A stretch of DNA of 64,000 bases from Narthecium ossifragum (GCA_963920575.1 OY986972.1:11110010-11174009); one strand, 5' to 3'. Positions 10,935 to 23,608 are shown, counted from the stretch's first letter. Made by a program: numbers and translations. The notes: generated by a model from the sequence alone, not told the origin.

Positions 10935-12295
10935 CTCCCTCCCTCCCTCTCCTCTGCACTCTCTCTCTCTCCCTCGTTATCCTCCACACACTCTCTTCCC
11001 CCTCGCTCTCTCTCTCACTCCCGCCCCCTCTCTCTCTTCCTCCCTCACTCTCTCCCTCCCTCGAGCTCCTCCGCACTCTCTCTCTCCCTCGCTCTCACTC
11101 TCTCACTCTCGCCCACTCTCTCTCTCTTCCACCCTCCCTCGCTCAACCACTCCCTCGCTCTCCTCCGCACTCTCTCTCTCCCTCTCGCTCTCTCTCTCTC
11201 TCTATCACTCTCACCCCCCCTCTATCCTCCTCCCTCGGTCTCCTCAACACTCTCTCTCCCCCCCCCCCGCTCTCTCTCTCTCTCTCTCTCNNNNNNNNNN
11301 NNNNNNNNNNNNNNNNNNNNNNNNNNNNNNNNNNNNNNNNNNNNNNNNNNNNNNNNNNNNNNNNNNNNNNNNNNNNNNNNNNNNNNNNNNNNNNNNNNNN
11401 NNNNNNNNNNNNNNNNNNNNNNNNNNNNNNNNNNNNNNNNNNNNNNNNNNNNNNNNNNNNNNNNNNNNNNNNNNNNNNNNNNNNNNNNNNCTCCCTCCCT
11501 CGACCTCCTCCGCACTCTCTCTCCCCCTCGCTCTCACTCTCTCACTCGCCCACTCTCTCTCTTCCACCCTCCCTCACTCAACCACTCCCTCGCTCTCCTC
11601 CGTACTCTCTCTCTCCCTCTCGCTCTCTCTCTCTCTCTATCACTCTCACCCCCTCTCTATCCTCCTCCCTCGCTCTCCTCAGCACACTCTCTCTCCCCCA
11701 CCCCCCTCCTCTCTCTCTCTCTCTCGTCCCCTCTCTCTTCCTCCCTCGCTCTCCTCTGCACTCTCTCTCTCCCTCGCTATCCTCCACACACTCTCTCCCC
11801 TCTCGCTCTCTGTCTCACTCCCACCCCCTCTCTCTCTTCCTCCCTCGCTCGCTCCCTCCCTCGGGCTCCTCCGCACTCTCTCTCTCCCTCGCTCTCCTCC
11901 ACACACTCTCTCCCCCCCTCACTCTCGCCCCCCCCCCCCCCTCTATGTCTCTCACTCTCGCCCCCTCTCTCTCTTCCTCCCTCGCTCTCTCCCTCGCTCT
12001 CCACCACACACTCTCTCCCCCCCTCACACTCTCTCTCACTCTAGCCCCCTCTCTCTTCCTCCCTTGCTCTCTCCCTCCCTGCTCTTCTCCACACTCTCTC
12101 CCCCCTCGCTCTCTCCCTCCCTCACTCTCTCTCACACTCTTACCCCCTCTCTCTCTTCCGCCCTCGCTCTCTCCCTCCCTCACTCTCTCTCACACTCTTA
12201 CCCCCTCTCTCTCTTCCGCCCTCGCTCTCTCCCTCCCTCACTCTCCTCTACACACTCTCTCTCCCCCTCGCTCTCTCCCTCACTCTTCCTCTTGG
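10325..12295. repeat. Polypyrimidine satellite of about 2 kb
   Basis: The plus strand is almost pure C/T, built from shuffled blocks such as CTCTCTCTCTTCCTCCCTCG, CTCTCCTCCACACACTC and CTCTCTCCCCCTCGCTC, with higher-order copies of tens of bases. Two nearly identical 60-bp units adjoin near 12,120-12,240. All ORFs here are repeat translations. The tract abuts the truncated end of the MuDR transposase gene and contains an assembly gap. Confidence 0.9.
11291..11490. other. Assembly gap (200 N)
   Basis: Exactly 200 unresolved bases inside the CT satellite. The round length suggests a placeholder, so the true size of the array is unknown. Confidence 0.98.
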
Positions 12296-13443
12296 TTTCC
12301 TCTACCAAGTATTGAATAGGTAGCGATTTTATGCCCTTTATGACCCCGTTGAACGACTCCACCATATTCGTCGTGAGCATATCATACCTGCGGCCTTGAA
12401 AGTAGCTTGTAGCCCACTTCTGCATAGGCATATGCTTCGCAATATACTTGTATTATTCCGGAAACCCGACTTTCATTTCCTGCATGATTTGTGTGAACTC
12501 TTCAGGACTATAAGCCCAAGTGGCGGCCCAGAACTTATTATATGGGGTTGTACGTTGGGGTGCATTTAGCAGATTCCGTGAAAGGTGCAACACACAGTAT
12601 TCGTGATATGCCTCCAGTAACAGTTCAACCATGACATTAATCCCTCTGAACTTCCCAGTCAAAAAAGTTCCATCAACCTCGATAGTCTGCTGATTGGAAT
12701 TTAAAATAAATGAGATTTGAAAGAAAGAAATGAATTACGGTCCAGATACTAAAATCTCATTGTAAAACGCAGCAATAACAATAATGAAAAGGTAATCCCT
12801 TGATGAAATACAGAATAGATGAAAATCACTTTGCGATCAATAAGAATATGAAGTGATCAAACATAAATTAGGAAGTAGGTGCATGCCCGTGCGAAACGAA
12901 CCTGTCGACTGCAATGAATGTAAGCAAGCCCCAAATGCTCAGAAAAATATGATGAAGTGCCTAGATATCTCTCATTGAAGTGCGACGTCTGTATCATGAT
13001 CCCGTCTCTTGAGCTCTCTCATATAAGGGAGCAACCACTGGTATGTATCTTCGTTGCTGCCATATGCTTCTTTTAGTGCTAGTATTCTTGCCCGGTAAGC
13101 CCTTTGGTATTTGACTAACACTCCATATTTAGTATGCACATGAGTCTGAATTATTTCGGGTGAATAGGCGTCACTCCCAATCACCTGCACCCGGACTTCC
13201 TCCACAATGAACCTGCTAGTGCACTGTTTATGATCGCGCCCAACAAGTGTTCTGTTCCAGGTATGTTATTCGATGAATTTCTTGATCCGGAAGTTAGGAA
13301 CCCCTGATTTTTCGTCAGAGATAGACGATGAGAACTGCCGACATAGTCTAGTTCTGAATGGCTCTCTATATAAAAAATGTTGGACTATGTTATCCGTGAG
13401 GGCTACGAGCGGCTCCAGTTCTACTGTGTCTATGCTGAACTAT
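12296..13443 (-). pseudogene. MuDR-type transposase, central part
   Basis: Minus-strand pieces in order: 13,205-12,972 (YGVLVKYQRAYRARILALK, ALGACLHSLQST after a stop), then 12,700-12,297 (VDGTFLTGKFRGI with the first catalytic Asp context, HEYCVLHLSRNLLN as the CxxH signature, ATSYFQGRRYDMLTTNMVES). A TTCCAATCAG acceptor-like site precedes the second piece. About 70 residues expected between the first Asp motif and the CxxH motif are missing without loss of frame, so this is an internally deleted, inactive transposase. The C-terminal SWIM zinc finger is absent because the CT satellite begins at 12,296. The N-terminal exon is at 15,701-16,057, beyond the solo LTR. Confidence 0.75.
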
Positions 13444-13503
13444 CGGTGAGAAAATAATGTTAGTACTGGAAATGAGTAGACAAATGCTAAGGAATTTATG
13501 TTC

Positions 13504-15340
13504 TGATGAATAAATTTTGGGATAATTACTTTTGAATCCTCCAAAACTTCTTAAATTACAAATGTACCCCTACATTCTTTCAGATTACATATATACCCTT
13601 ACAAACATAAAAAAAATCTAAACCATACCCCTCCGTCCTCACACCATTAAAAACGCCCTATAAAATGACAATTTTGCACTTATCATACCCTTGTGAGTTG
13701 AATCCTAATAAACATGAATAAAGGGCAAAATGGTCATTTTATAAGGCATTTTTAACGGTGTGAGGACGGAGGGGTATGGTTTGGACTTTTTTGTTGTTTA
13801 AAAGGGTATATATGTAATATGAAAGAATGTAGGGGTATATATGTTATTTAGCAAGTTTTTAGGGGTACATATGTAAATAACCCATAAATTTTATATCTCG
13901 CAAGTATACTAATCGGTGTGGTCAGTATAGCAGCAAAATGAGTATCGTACCCACAGAGATTTGTAAAGATTATTAGAATAAAACGCTAAAGAACAGAGAA
14001 GAAAGAAAAGAAGGAAGGTAAAGGAAGAAATAAGAAGTATCGAAAATAGAAGATCTAATAACAAAATAAGAAAATGATGAAAATCTTATGGATGAAGACT
14101 AAGGTTCCGATATCAGCATAACGTCCTCGTTCTATGCATTGAATCGACAAAATCGTAGTTTAATCCAAGGGTTCGTTCTTCCGGTATGATGATCCGTTCG
14201 ATCACGTTCTTCACCAAGTACCCTCAATTAACCCTAGCTAATGAACTCATAACTAAGTGTTAATCAAGAATCCATTAAGCTCTGAAGAACAATTATGAAC
14301 CAAGAATTGTATTTGTTTGAACCCGGCTTTAACATAAACTCATTCATTCATAGATCCTGCAAGATTAGGGAATGAACCCTCACCCAATCTCACAAAAAAT
14401 AATCTACAATACTTCTATTGGCCAGATAAAGGTATTTAAGATCTCAGTTATAATAATGAATGAAACAAGAAATATAAACTGAGTAAATAATCATGATTCA
14501 ATAACATAGAATGATTCTGTTAGGCTACATCGGTACCTTAGAAAAGAAACTAGCCACTCATGTTTATCATGAAAACGACAAAAGTGTTCAAAATAAATAA
14601 AGAAAGACGAAAAAAACAAAACCCTAACGTGGCTTCCTCTCCTCCAGATTCTCCAGAAAAGTCCTCCAAAAGTATCCCCTTTGATAACCCTAAGTATCCT
14701 ATTTATAGGCCTAAACTCGGGTTAGATCCAGGTCCATTATATGCTCGTTGCAGATCTGGCGGTCGACTGTGAGACCTGACGGTCGACCGTCAACTATACA
14801 TATTAATTTAGAAGAGCGGCGGTCGATCATCACAATGACCCTGAGAAGTGTTTTTCTTGATAGAGGCTGACGATCGATGCCACGGTCGATCGTTAGAATT
14901 TTGAGCACGACGGTCGATCTCGTGGATGATGGGACGGTCGACCGTGAGCATTTTGAGCGCGACGGTAGATGTCGCGGATGATGCTACGGTCGACCATCAC
15001 TATTCATTCAGCACTGCGCACTAGTACCAAAAATGTTGTAACTTCCTCTACGAACCTCGGAATCACCAAACGTAAAATTCTCCAAAAACTAGACTTCAAG
15101 GGATTTCCAACCATATATGGTACATCATCTAATTCTTCATCAACATGTACAGTTTAATCTTCCAAGTTAACCCATGTAATCTTTTCAACATCTTTTAACT
15201 CCAATTTCCTGCATTTTCCAAACAACTATGTGAAGCACATATAAGTGTAAAAATAGTATTAAAGAGGTTGATTAAGGGTGATAATCTATCAATTGAGATG
15301 GTTATAAGACTATTCAAAGTGCACTTTCAAGCACTCATCA
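13504..15340 (-). mobile_element. Solo LTR of the Athila-type family, with nested MITE
   Basis: It starts TGATGAATAA and ends GCACTCATCA. The flanks are TGTTC (13,499-13,503) and TGCTC (15,341-15,345), a 5-bp target duplication with one transition. A reverse-strand TATA box is at 14,700-14,708, with the TCGA palindrome array (GGTCGACC, GGTCGATC) at about 14,760-14,990 upstream of it on the minus strand. No internal region is present. It splits the MuDR transposase gene. Confidence 0.82.
13519..13883. mobile_element. MULE-type MITE, 365 bp
   Basis: Almost the whole element is a fold-back: termini GGGATAATTAC and GTAAATAACCC head inverted repeats of about 150 bp containing ACCATACCCCTCCGTCCTCA and its complement. 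A perfect 9-bp duplication, ATAAATTTT, flanks it (13,510-13,518 and 13,884-13,892). It has no coding capacity. It sits 15 bp inside the solo LTR, so it is younger than that insertion. Confidence 0.88.
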
Positions 15341-15700
15341 TGCTCCTTTCAGCGGCGAAAGGCAGAATCATATGAAATTACTAGGAATTACATGTATGTC
15401 GTTAACAAATATCTCAGTTGACTGGAATAATAAGAAAAAAAATTCCATTGAGTGATACCAAGAATGATAGAGAGAGGCTTTTTTTATCACCTAGGACATT
15501 TTGTCTGAATTTGTGTGTGGTCGGCGTGTGGTCTCATCGGCGACCAAGGTAGGTGGTTGTTCTTCTCAGGAAACATTAGCCAAAACAATTTATTAAGAAA
15601 TCCTTCAAAGTACAAAAGAAAACATAGTACAAGTTTTACTGACTACATGTGTTGTAGAAAAAATTAATAAAAGAAAGAAGAATGATCGAGGAACAGTCCC
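15341..15700. other. Probable intron and flank of the MuDR gene
   Basis: AT-rich non-coding DNA between the solo LTR and the N-terminal exon. The exon ends at a GTAAG donor just downstream of 15,701 on the minus strand. Confidence 0.4.
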
Positions 15701-16057
15701 TTACGTCGGTCGTTCTTGTTGAGTCTGGATTGCAAAAAGACGTAGTGCAGTGCAAGAGGTCGCACATAGCTCAACCATCATGAGAATGTCGTTATCATCC
15801 ACAACATCCACGAACGAAATGAATGTTTCCGAATGATATATGTATTTGATGTCGATGTCGTCGTGTCTGTGACACGCCTCCATCGCCTTCAGCAGCTCAG
15901 TTTTTAACCGTGATAGCTTAGTTGCATCCTGGAGACGAATGAGTTTGATTCTCCCTCCAACGTAGTGTAAGAACCTCTTGCTTTCATCGTACACGAGGTC
16001 CCCACCTAAATGAAAGAGCAACTGAAAGTTTGTTGGGTTATGGCCACCCATTTCCAT
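15701..16057 (-). pseudogene. MuDR-type transposase, N-terminal exon
   Basis: A 118-codon minus-strand frame reading FQLLFHLGGDLVYDESKRF, YVGGRIKLIRLQDATKLS and FISFVDVVDDNDILMMVE. The pattern (ubiquitin-like fold with a late acidic DDNDI loop) fits the PB1-like N-terminal domain of plant MuDR/MULE transposases. The last codons run into an ACGTAAGGG donor, so this is an exon. It is separated from the catalytic part (13,443-12,296) by an intron-like stretch and the solo LTR. The start ATG is at 16,057 or at the in-frame ATG four bases into NPTNF upstream; this is not certain. Confidence 0.6.
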
Positions 16058-16670
16058 ATTTGAACAAGGAAAATGCGACGTTTAACAGCCGCCCCTCTCC
16101 AAGCCGATGGCGGCAACCGGCACTTTCCCCCACATGGAACCTCCACTACTTCAACTATCTCCAAAATGCCCGGGGAAAGCGGAGGAAAGAGAAGCCTCGC
16201 CGATGTATATGGAGGAAGATTATAAGAAGATGGTGACAAGGGTGGCATGGGCAAGGAGGTAGATGATGTTTAGGGAGCTGTCGTGTCGGGGTATGAAAAG
16301 AGCTGGAAAAAAATTTGATGCTGCATTTAATGCGAGATCATTCAATCATTCCTGCTTCGAGGTATAGATAAAGAAAACACATGAGGAGAAAGAGGTGTAA
16401 GAAGTGGCCTATGTATTCCTGCTACGAGGTATAGATATCAGGCTCCCTTCCGTAGGTCAGAAAGCATTTAATGAGGGGAGAAGGTGGCTGTCACATCCAT
16501 TTAATGAGTACTTCACCACTTGAAATTTTGGATACAAAGTAAAGAGATCAGCCGAGAACAAGAAGCCAGTGTGGCTTAAAAATGTTTAATGCACCTCTTT
16601 CATGACAACATTTGCCAATTGGGCAGCCATAAGTACCTCATTATCTTCCACCCTTCCTCCTTGCACCTAC
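16058..16670. other. Upstream flank of the MuDR gene
   Basis: No gene. It holds a direct repeat, ATTCCTGCT(A/T)CGAGGTATAGAT, near 16,344 and 16,411, and several CATTTAATG words. No terminal inverted repeat could be paired with the left side. Confidence 0.4.
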
Positions 16671-17400
16671 TGTGAGGACCCGTTCCTCCGACTCGGTCCG
16701 ACCACGCTAGGTCGAGGGTCTGGCTTGGTTGGGTTGGCTCGGTTAGCCTTTCTTTGCTATCAGTGATCGCATCGCTGTTTTTAGACCCCAAGTGCAATTT
16801 GGTAAATTGTGTCTTGGCGGTCGATTTCACACCCGCGTAGTGCACACACGGCTTTGGATTGATGTATGTGGTTGATTAGATCCTTATAAGCGTTCCCGAT
16901 CGGAAGATCGGAACTTGATCGGGAAAGATCGAGACGGACAACCGAGATTAAATCTCAGCTTTATTGTAAATCCCTTTCCTTTTCTCTCTCTCCTTTTCTT
17001 TTTCCCGTGCAGCAACTTCCCCTTCTTCCCCTCGCTCGCGATCCAGTCGACCTCTCTTCTCTACGGAGGTTCTTCGCCACCGTCGCCGGCCGCCGCTCCT
17101 CCCCAAGCTTCCCCTTACCGATCTCGGGTTCCCCAGTTCCCTTTATGCTCATATCCGACCCTTCTCTTCTCCCTTACCTCCCTCCCAAGTTCACTGGAAG
17201 CCACCCCATCACCGATCGATGAGATCAGCCGGTGTTCCCTTGGAGTTCCTCCGCCGCCGCCGAGCTGCAACACCTGGAACGACGTCGGGAAGCCAAGATC
17301 CGGCCTTTCCTCTTCTTCTCCGAGCTGTGAGGTAGGGTTTCCTACCTGAATCTTTGATTCAATCTTAGGTTAGGAACTTCTTGTGATTGTGGGTTGTATC
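16671..17400 (+). mobile_element. Tekay-like LTR copy E, 5' part (3' boundary unresolved)
   Basis: It starts TGTGAGGACC, as do copies B, C (in reverse) and D, and shares the GCAATTTGGTAAATTG and CACACCCG blocks with them. The U3 region has GATCGGAAGATCGG words near 16,898-16,930. It diverges after about 17,400 and I could not find its end or a target duplication. Confidence 0.6.
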
Positions 17401-18139
17401 CTTCATCTCTTTCATGCTATTCATGCTACATGTTGACTGGTTTTGGTTGTATGGATTTCGGATTTGATCAAAGGGATTTGATTGTATGGATTTCGGATTT
17501 GATCAGAGGCTTTTGATTTGGATTCGTTGTGGATTTCTTCCTCATGTTTTACTTCCCTGAACTTGGATTTCATCAGAGCAAGGTCCAATCGTGTGTTGAA
17601 GGATTTTTATGGGATTTAACCCATATGTTCTTCCTGGATTTGGATTTTAGGCCCTCTTCTGTGCAACAAGCCATGCTCTGTGCCGTTCTGGCGTTTTTCC
17701 ATGAGGAATCTCGTGAAGCCTTCATCGTGAAATTTGTAGATCTCTGGATCTTCTTTCAATTACCGCTGACTTTATAATTTTTGGATTTATATACGAATTT
17801 TGGTGATTTTTCTACGGAACTGCTGCGATGCTGGATTTGTGAAATTAGTAAGATAATAAAGTAGAAATTAGATATCAATCAGCTCCAATTCTTGGAGGAA
17901 AGGTTCCTCACATGTTAATCAATATCTTTCCAAGTTTACTTGATGATTTGACATCGTTTGGACATAGAGTTGACAAGATTTCACGGCTTCAAATTTAGGA
18001 TTACTGTAGCAATCCGAAAATGTGTAACTTGTGGATTTCGATGTTTTCCTTGTGTTTAATTCTTCGGGAATTATGAAGTTAATGCTCCTAATGATCTCTA
18101 GGATTAACATGTTCAATGTGATGATCATTGTATACTTAA
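17401..18139. other. Non-coding DNA
   Basis: No gene recognised. There is a short direct repeat, TTGTATGGATTTCGGATTTGATCA, near 17,447 and 17,481. It may include decayed LTR sequence. Confidence 0.35.
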
Positions 18140-18402
18140 GGGTTAATAACATTTTACTCCCCTATAGTTTGAAAATATGTCAATTTACCCCCTATATTTT
18201 AAAACGTGAAAAAACGCACCCTTAATTTATCAATGTGATTGTATTACACCCAAATGTGACAAAACACCCCCCATATATAGGGGGTCAATTGGGTGTAATA
18301 TGACTACATTGATAAATTAAGGGTGTGTTTTGTCACGTTTAAAAATATAGGGTGTAAATTGACATATTTTCAAACTATAGGAGAGTAAGATGTTATTAAC
18401 CC
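18140..18402. mobile_element. MULE-type MITE, 263 bp
   Basis: The termini GGGTTAATAAC and GTTATTAACCC head inverted repeats of about 125 bp that include TATAGTTTGAAAATATGTCA and its complement. The flanks TATACTTAA (18,131-18,139) and TAAATTTAA (18,403-18,411) match at 7 of 9 positions, a decayed 9-bp duplication. Non-coding. Confidence 0.82.
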
Positions 18403-18419
18403 TAAATTTAATATTTGAT

Positions 18420-18973
18420 TGAGGTTGCAACATTTTAACGACACGTTCGCAACACATCAATAAGCTACCTGTGTGTGACTCTTTTTGGCGGGTTTGTACT
18501 TGTTCGGAACATGAGTGTATGAGGTGTGCTGGTTTTTTGGAAACTATTGATCATGTTTTAGTTTAGTTCTTTCTTGCTCAAAGGGTTATTCAACAGGTGG
18601 TAGGAAGATGGGGGTGTGCAAAGTTTGAACTGAAGAGGAGATCCATACGGTGATTGAGAGTTGCTCATCTGCTACGAGGGCTGGGACTCTGAAGACTTAT
18701 CTGGCTTATGCCTTGTGGGAAATTTCGAAGGCACTTAATAGGGTGGTGTTTGAAAATGAATTGGAAGTTGCTGATGTTGTAGCACTATGAAGCATTCGTC
18801 TTGGTGCAGAATTTATGAGGTGCCATGCTCGTGTGGACGCTGTGAAGTAGAGAGAACTTGTTGAAGCAGGGGAGTTGCTGATCCAGGTCGATGCATCTAG
18901 GGAGATCTCTACAGGTATTTCTGTTGTTGGGGCAGTGGGCTTTGATCATCATGATTACATTTTATGGGCACGA
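18420..18973 (+). pseudogene. LINE remnant, zinc-knuckle and RNase H, part 1
   Basis: Broken translation shows a reverse-transcriptase-associated zinc-binding motif (CMRCAGFLETIDHVL) followed by an RNase H start (LIQVDASREISTG, VGAVGFDHHDYILWARC). This order is typical of the 3' part of plant L1-type LINEs. Several stops are present. It continues at 23,609 after the nested LTRs. Confidence 0.6.
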
Positions 18974-21900
18974 TGTCACGCCCCGACCCGCGAAAGCCCA
19001 ACCGAGCCTGGCGACGTGAACCGGAACCTAACGAAACGCGGAAAATATTTAGCGAGGGTTCCCTCTAAGCTATTGGTTTCCCTCACAATTCATCAAAAAC
19101 CCACTCAATTTCAAAGACATAATTGAACAAACATCGAACCCAAGATTACAAAACCCAAGTGAATTTAATATACATATTCTCGGAGAGGGGAAGATTCAAA
19201 TACAACATTTAAACACTCCCGTAGGAGACTAACTAACATAGGTTTAAAGCTGTAAAAGATCGCCACCTTTCAAAGTCCGCCTTGTCGCGCCCCGACCCGC
19301 GAAAGCCCAACCAGGCCGGGCGACGCGAACCGGAAACTAACCAAATGCGAAAATAAAGGCGAGGGGTTCCCTCTAACTTACTGATTTCACAATTCAATTC
19401 ATAAGCACCCCTGAATATTACAACAAATTTAAACCTCAACAAATATAATATAATAATCCAAAACCTCAAAAGGGGGTTACAACAGTTTATACATCATACT
19501 CTCGTAGGAGACTAACTATAACAAAAGTGTAGAAAGATAATCACCGATCCTCAGACCCCGCCAGACGCCGCCGCGCCACCAAACACCTGCCCGGTAGGGG
19601 CTACTGAAGAAGAGCTGGCGTCTGCACCTGCAAAACGCAGCCCGGGTAGGAGTGAGAATAAAGCTCAGTAGGGTTCTACACTACGTCACACAGAAGGAAG
19701 GGGAATGCAAGAGTGTCGCCCTCGAGTAAGACCTGGGTGTATACAGGGGTCCCATAACCCCACCGCGTGTCCCTGAGGCCCAAGGGCAGCACTCAGTAGC
19801 AGGAACAGCACTGGCGACGACAACTGCAGGAACCCGACACTGCAAGGTCAGCACAGTGGGACACCGGCTACACCTTAGCATCTGACTCAAGGCCGACACG
19901 ACCTCTATAATCACCAAGCAACATGTGTACCAGTCATCTAAGCCTATCATCAAGTTGACTGGACACCACAATTCGAACCAAGTCCTAACTACCCAACCCT
20001 GGTCTTAGGGCTAAATCCGAGCTTCCAGCCTCGGGACGGCGATCCACAAATCACCCACGCCCTAACCTTATGCAACTAATGCACAACAGAGAATGCATGC
20101 TATGAACATACACAAGCAAGAGAAGTAGGCATGCAACAATATGACAAGGCAGCATACAAGTCCAACAGGATCGCTGCAGCGGTACTACCAACCGCTGCCA
20201 ACCGATCCGCAGCGGGTCCCGGCATTACGACTGTACCACGACCGTCAACCGCGAACCCCTGCAATGGGAAGCAACCCCGAAAACTTCGAACATATAATAT
20301 TAAATTAAAACACCGATCAAAACCACTAAAAACACTATTCAAGGCTGGCGGTCGATCAACGGATCGACCTTGAAAAAGCTGAGGTTGACGGTCGATCAAT
20401 GGATCGACCGTGAGGGGTTATTTTGCTGATTTTTAGGCTCACGGTCGACCGTGGAGACCGCGACGGTCGACCTTGGAGTCTGGCGGTTGATCCACGGATC
20501 AACCGCGGCACTATTCATGAACAACTCTACTCTGATACAGTTTCGAATAAAAATCACCAAACCTCGTAGAAAAATCGAAAAAATATGAAATCAATTGGGT
20601 TGGAAAGTAGACTCACAGATCTACAACTCTTATTTCTCATAAAAATCCAAGATCATGCATGTACAAGCCAGAAAACTCGCCGCAAACCGGCTGTTCTTCA
20701 AGAACAGCAGAAAATCGGAAATCTGAGATTTATCATGCATAAATCCTACTGAAATCTTAACCAAAGTTCAAGAAACTTAAACCAGAGACTATATTCAGCA
20801 ACATGCATTCAACAACATAATTTCATCAAGATCTAACGGCTAGATCTAACGAAACCCATTAATTAACTCATGTAGGTAGAACACCTACCTAACAGCGCTT
20901 TCCTCGGCTGATTCCCCGCGAGTTGATCACCAACAAGGTTCCAAACCACTTCAGTGATCGTCCTCACGTCGCCACGATTCCAACGAGCTTTCAAGTTCCC
21001 AAAATGGTGGCCGGAGGAGGGAGAACGGAGGAGAAGAAGATGGCTGCCCCGGAAGGAAACAGAGGAACAAAACCAGAACCGCGGAAGAGAGGAAGGGAGA
21101 AGGAAGAAGAAGAAGAGAAGGAAGAAGAGAAGGAGAAGAGAAGGGGAAGGTCGGGGAAGGTGGGGAAAAAATCTTCTCCTGACAAAGGAGGACGACGGCA
21201 AGTTCAACCGCTCTGCGCCGCTCAACTGCCCTGCGCAGCTCAACTGCCCTGACTTGCTGGAATAGGAGGATCGATCCCTTTCTCAAAGAGGATCGATCTT
21301 CTTAGCAAGAAAGATCGATCTTCTTCCCAAAGGAGATCGATCCCCTTGGCCAAGAAAGCAAAACTTGGGCTAAAACGCAAGCCCAAGCTCGGATCTTTCG
21401 ATCCCGGGTCCACCTAACCATTCTAATCAAACACTAATACAAACAAGGTCAGTGTGTGCATTCGCGGGTGTGAAACAAGCCGACAAGGCACAATTTACCA
21501 AATTGCCCTTGTGGTCCACAACGAGCCACGGGCCTGACCCAGGCGGTCGACCCAGGAATGGAGGGACAGGTCCTCACACGCCTGGCGCCGCCGCACCGCC
21601 GACCAACTACCCGGTAGAGGCCACCGAAGAGGAGCTAACGCATGCACCTGTAAAACGCAGCCCGAGTAGGAATTAGCATAGAGCTCAGTATGGTTCTACA
21701 CTACGACGCACAAAAGGAAGAGGGAAACGCAACAGTGTCGCCCTCAAGTAAGACCTGGGTGTATACAGGGGCCCCATAACCCCATCGCTTGTCCCTGAGG
21801 CCCACGATCATGGTCTTCCAGCTGAACTGGTCACATGTCAGGTCACACTCAGTAAGCAGGAACAACACTGCTGGCTCACAAGCAAGGAAAGGCACTGCAG

Positions 21901-23603
21901 GCGGAAAATGGCACCTCTGAGTAGGCAACCCCTCTACTCAAGAGTCAACACAGTGGGACACCGGCTACACCTCAGCATCCGACTCGAAGCCGACACGACC
22001 TCTACAATCAGCAAGCTACAGGTGTACCAATCATCTAATCCTATCATGAAGTTGACTGGAAACCACATTTCGAACTGGGTCTAAACTACCCAACCCCGGT
22101 CCTAGTGCTAAATCTGAGCTTCCAACCTCGGGACGGCGACCCACAGATCGCCCACACCCTAACCATGCAACTAATGCACAACAGAGATGCATGAAATGAA
22201 CATACACAAGTAAGAGGTAAGCATGCAACAGTATGATAAAGATAGCATACAAGTCCAACTGGAACGCTGCAGCAGTACTTCCAACCACTGCCAACCTATC
22301 CGCAACGGGTCCCGGCATTACGATGGTACCGCGACCGTCAACCGTGGACTCCTGCAACGGGAAGCAACCCCGAAAACTATGGTGAACAGTAAAAGATAAT
22401 ATTATATGTTCTAGACATATAATATTATTTAAATCACCAAAATCCTCTACTTAGAGGCTAATTGACCCCGTCGATCTGACGTCCAAACGACGTCGGATTC
22501 ACGATCCAACTTAGAAATCAGTAGATAAACATGTTGGGATCAACATATCCAAAATCACAAAACATCCAACGGCTCGATTACCGGGAAACTAATAATTAAA
22601 ACCGCTAATCTCACTAACTTACCTTTACTTGCTGCAACGCAACCCACCCGTAAGAAAATCGTAACAAATCATAGGAAACTTAGAAAATTATGAAATGAGT
22701 TGGGTCTAAGAGTATAGTCAAAGATCTACAACTCTTATGTTCATCATAACCCAAGAACATGCACGTACCGATCGAAAAACACGCCGTAAACCGGCTATCC
22801 TTCAAGAACAGTAGAAACAAGAAATTCCGAGATTCAACATGCTTAAATCCTACTGAAATATCAACCAAAGTTTATGAAACTTACAACACAAATTACACTA
22901 AGCAAGAAGCATCCAAAAACACCAAGAACAACAAGATCTAACGCCTAGATCAAGAGAAAACCTCTAAACTAACTCAAGTAGGTAGAAACCTACCGGAAAC
23001 GCATATCCTTGGTTGATTCCCCGCTAACCAGTCACCAACCCAGCTTCAAACCACACCAAGGATCTTCCTCACGCCGCCATGGATCCAACGTGCCTTCAAA
23101 CGCCCAAAACGGTGGCCGGAGGAGGGAGAACGGAGGGAAAGAAGTGGCTGCCGGAAACAGGGGAAGCAGAGCCGCGGGAAGAAGAAGGAAGAAGGAGAAA
23201 GAAGGAGAAGGAGAAGAGGAAGAAGGGGAAGAGGAAAAGCCGGGGAAGGGGGAGAAGAAGAGGAAAAGGGGGTAGTAGAGGAGAGAAAGTCCTCTCTCCC
23301 TCTGAAAAATCACCGCCAAGACTTTCTAGCATAGGAAGATCAATCTTCTTAGTAAGGAAGATCGATCTCCTTTGCCCAGAAACTCAAACTTGGGGTAAAA
23401 CACAAGTCCAAGCTCGGATCTTCCGATCTCAGATCCACCTAACCATTCTAATCAAACACTAACAGAAACATGGTCAATGTGTGCAGATACGGGTGTGAAA
23501 CAAACTGACAATGCGTAATGTACCAAATTACCGTTGTGGTCTATAATGAGCCACAAGCCCGACCCAGGCGGTCGACCCAAGAATAGAGGGACAGGTCCTC
23601 ACA
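18974..23603 (-). mobile_element. Solo LTR, Tekay-like copy C, containing copy B
   Basis: It starts TGTCACGCCCCGACCC and ends GGTCCTCACA, with a perfect CACGA duplication (18,969-18,973 and 23,604-23,608). Without the nested copy it is about 2.3 kb. The LTR is the reverse complement of copies A, D and E. A GATCGATC cluster lies at about 23,336-23,375. No internal region is present, so it is a solo LTR. It interrupts the LINE RNase H. Confidence 0.88.
19283..21578 (-). mobile_element. Solo LTR, Tekay-like copy B (nested in copy C)
   Basis: It starts TGTCGCGCCCCGACCC and ends GGTCCTCACA, with a perfect CGCCT duplication (19,278-19,282 and 21,579-21,583). Its length is 2,296 bp. Palindromic TCGA clusters are at about 20,340-20,515 (GGTCGATC, GGATCGACC, GGTCGACC) and 21,266-21,350 (GATCGATC). 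ORFs inside, for example the Lys/Glu-rich frame near 20,950-21,260, are GA-rich low complexity. Confidence 0.9.
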
Positions 23604-23608
23604 CACGA

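Noticed and set aside
10303..12183. Long Arg/Glu/Gly-rich and Ser/Leu/Pro-rich open frames
   Set aside because: They are translations of the CT satellite in every frame, with no start context or known domain.
16915..17349. 144-codon plus-strand frame as a gene
   Set aside because: Pro/Ser-rich, lies inside LTR copy E, and matches no family.
20863..21286. Lys/Glu-rich and Ser/Phe/Leu-rich frames, also at 23,009-23,462
   Set aside because: They lie in GA-rich parts of solo LTRs B and C and appear in both copies as low complexity.
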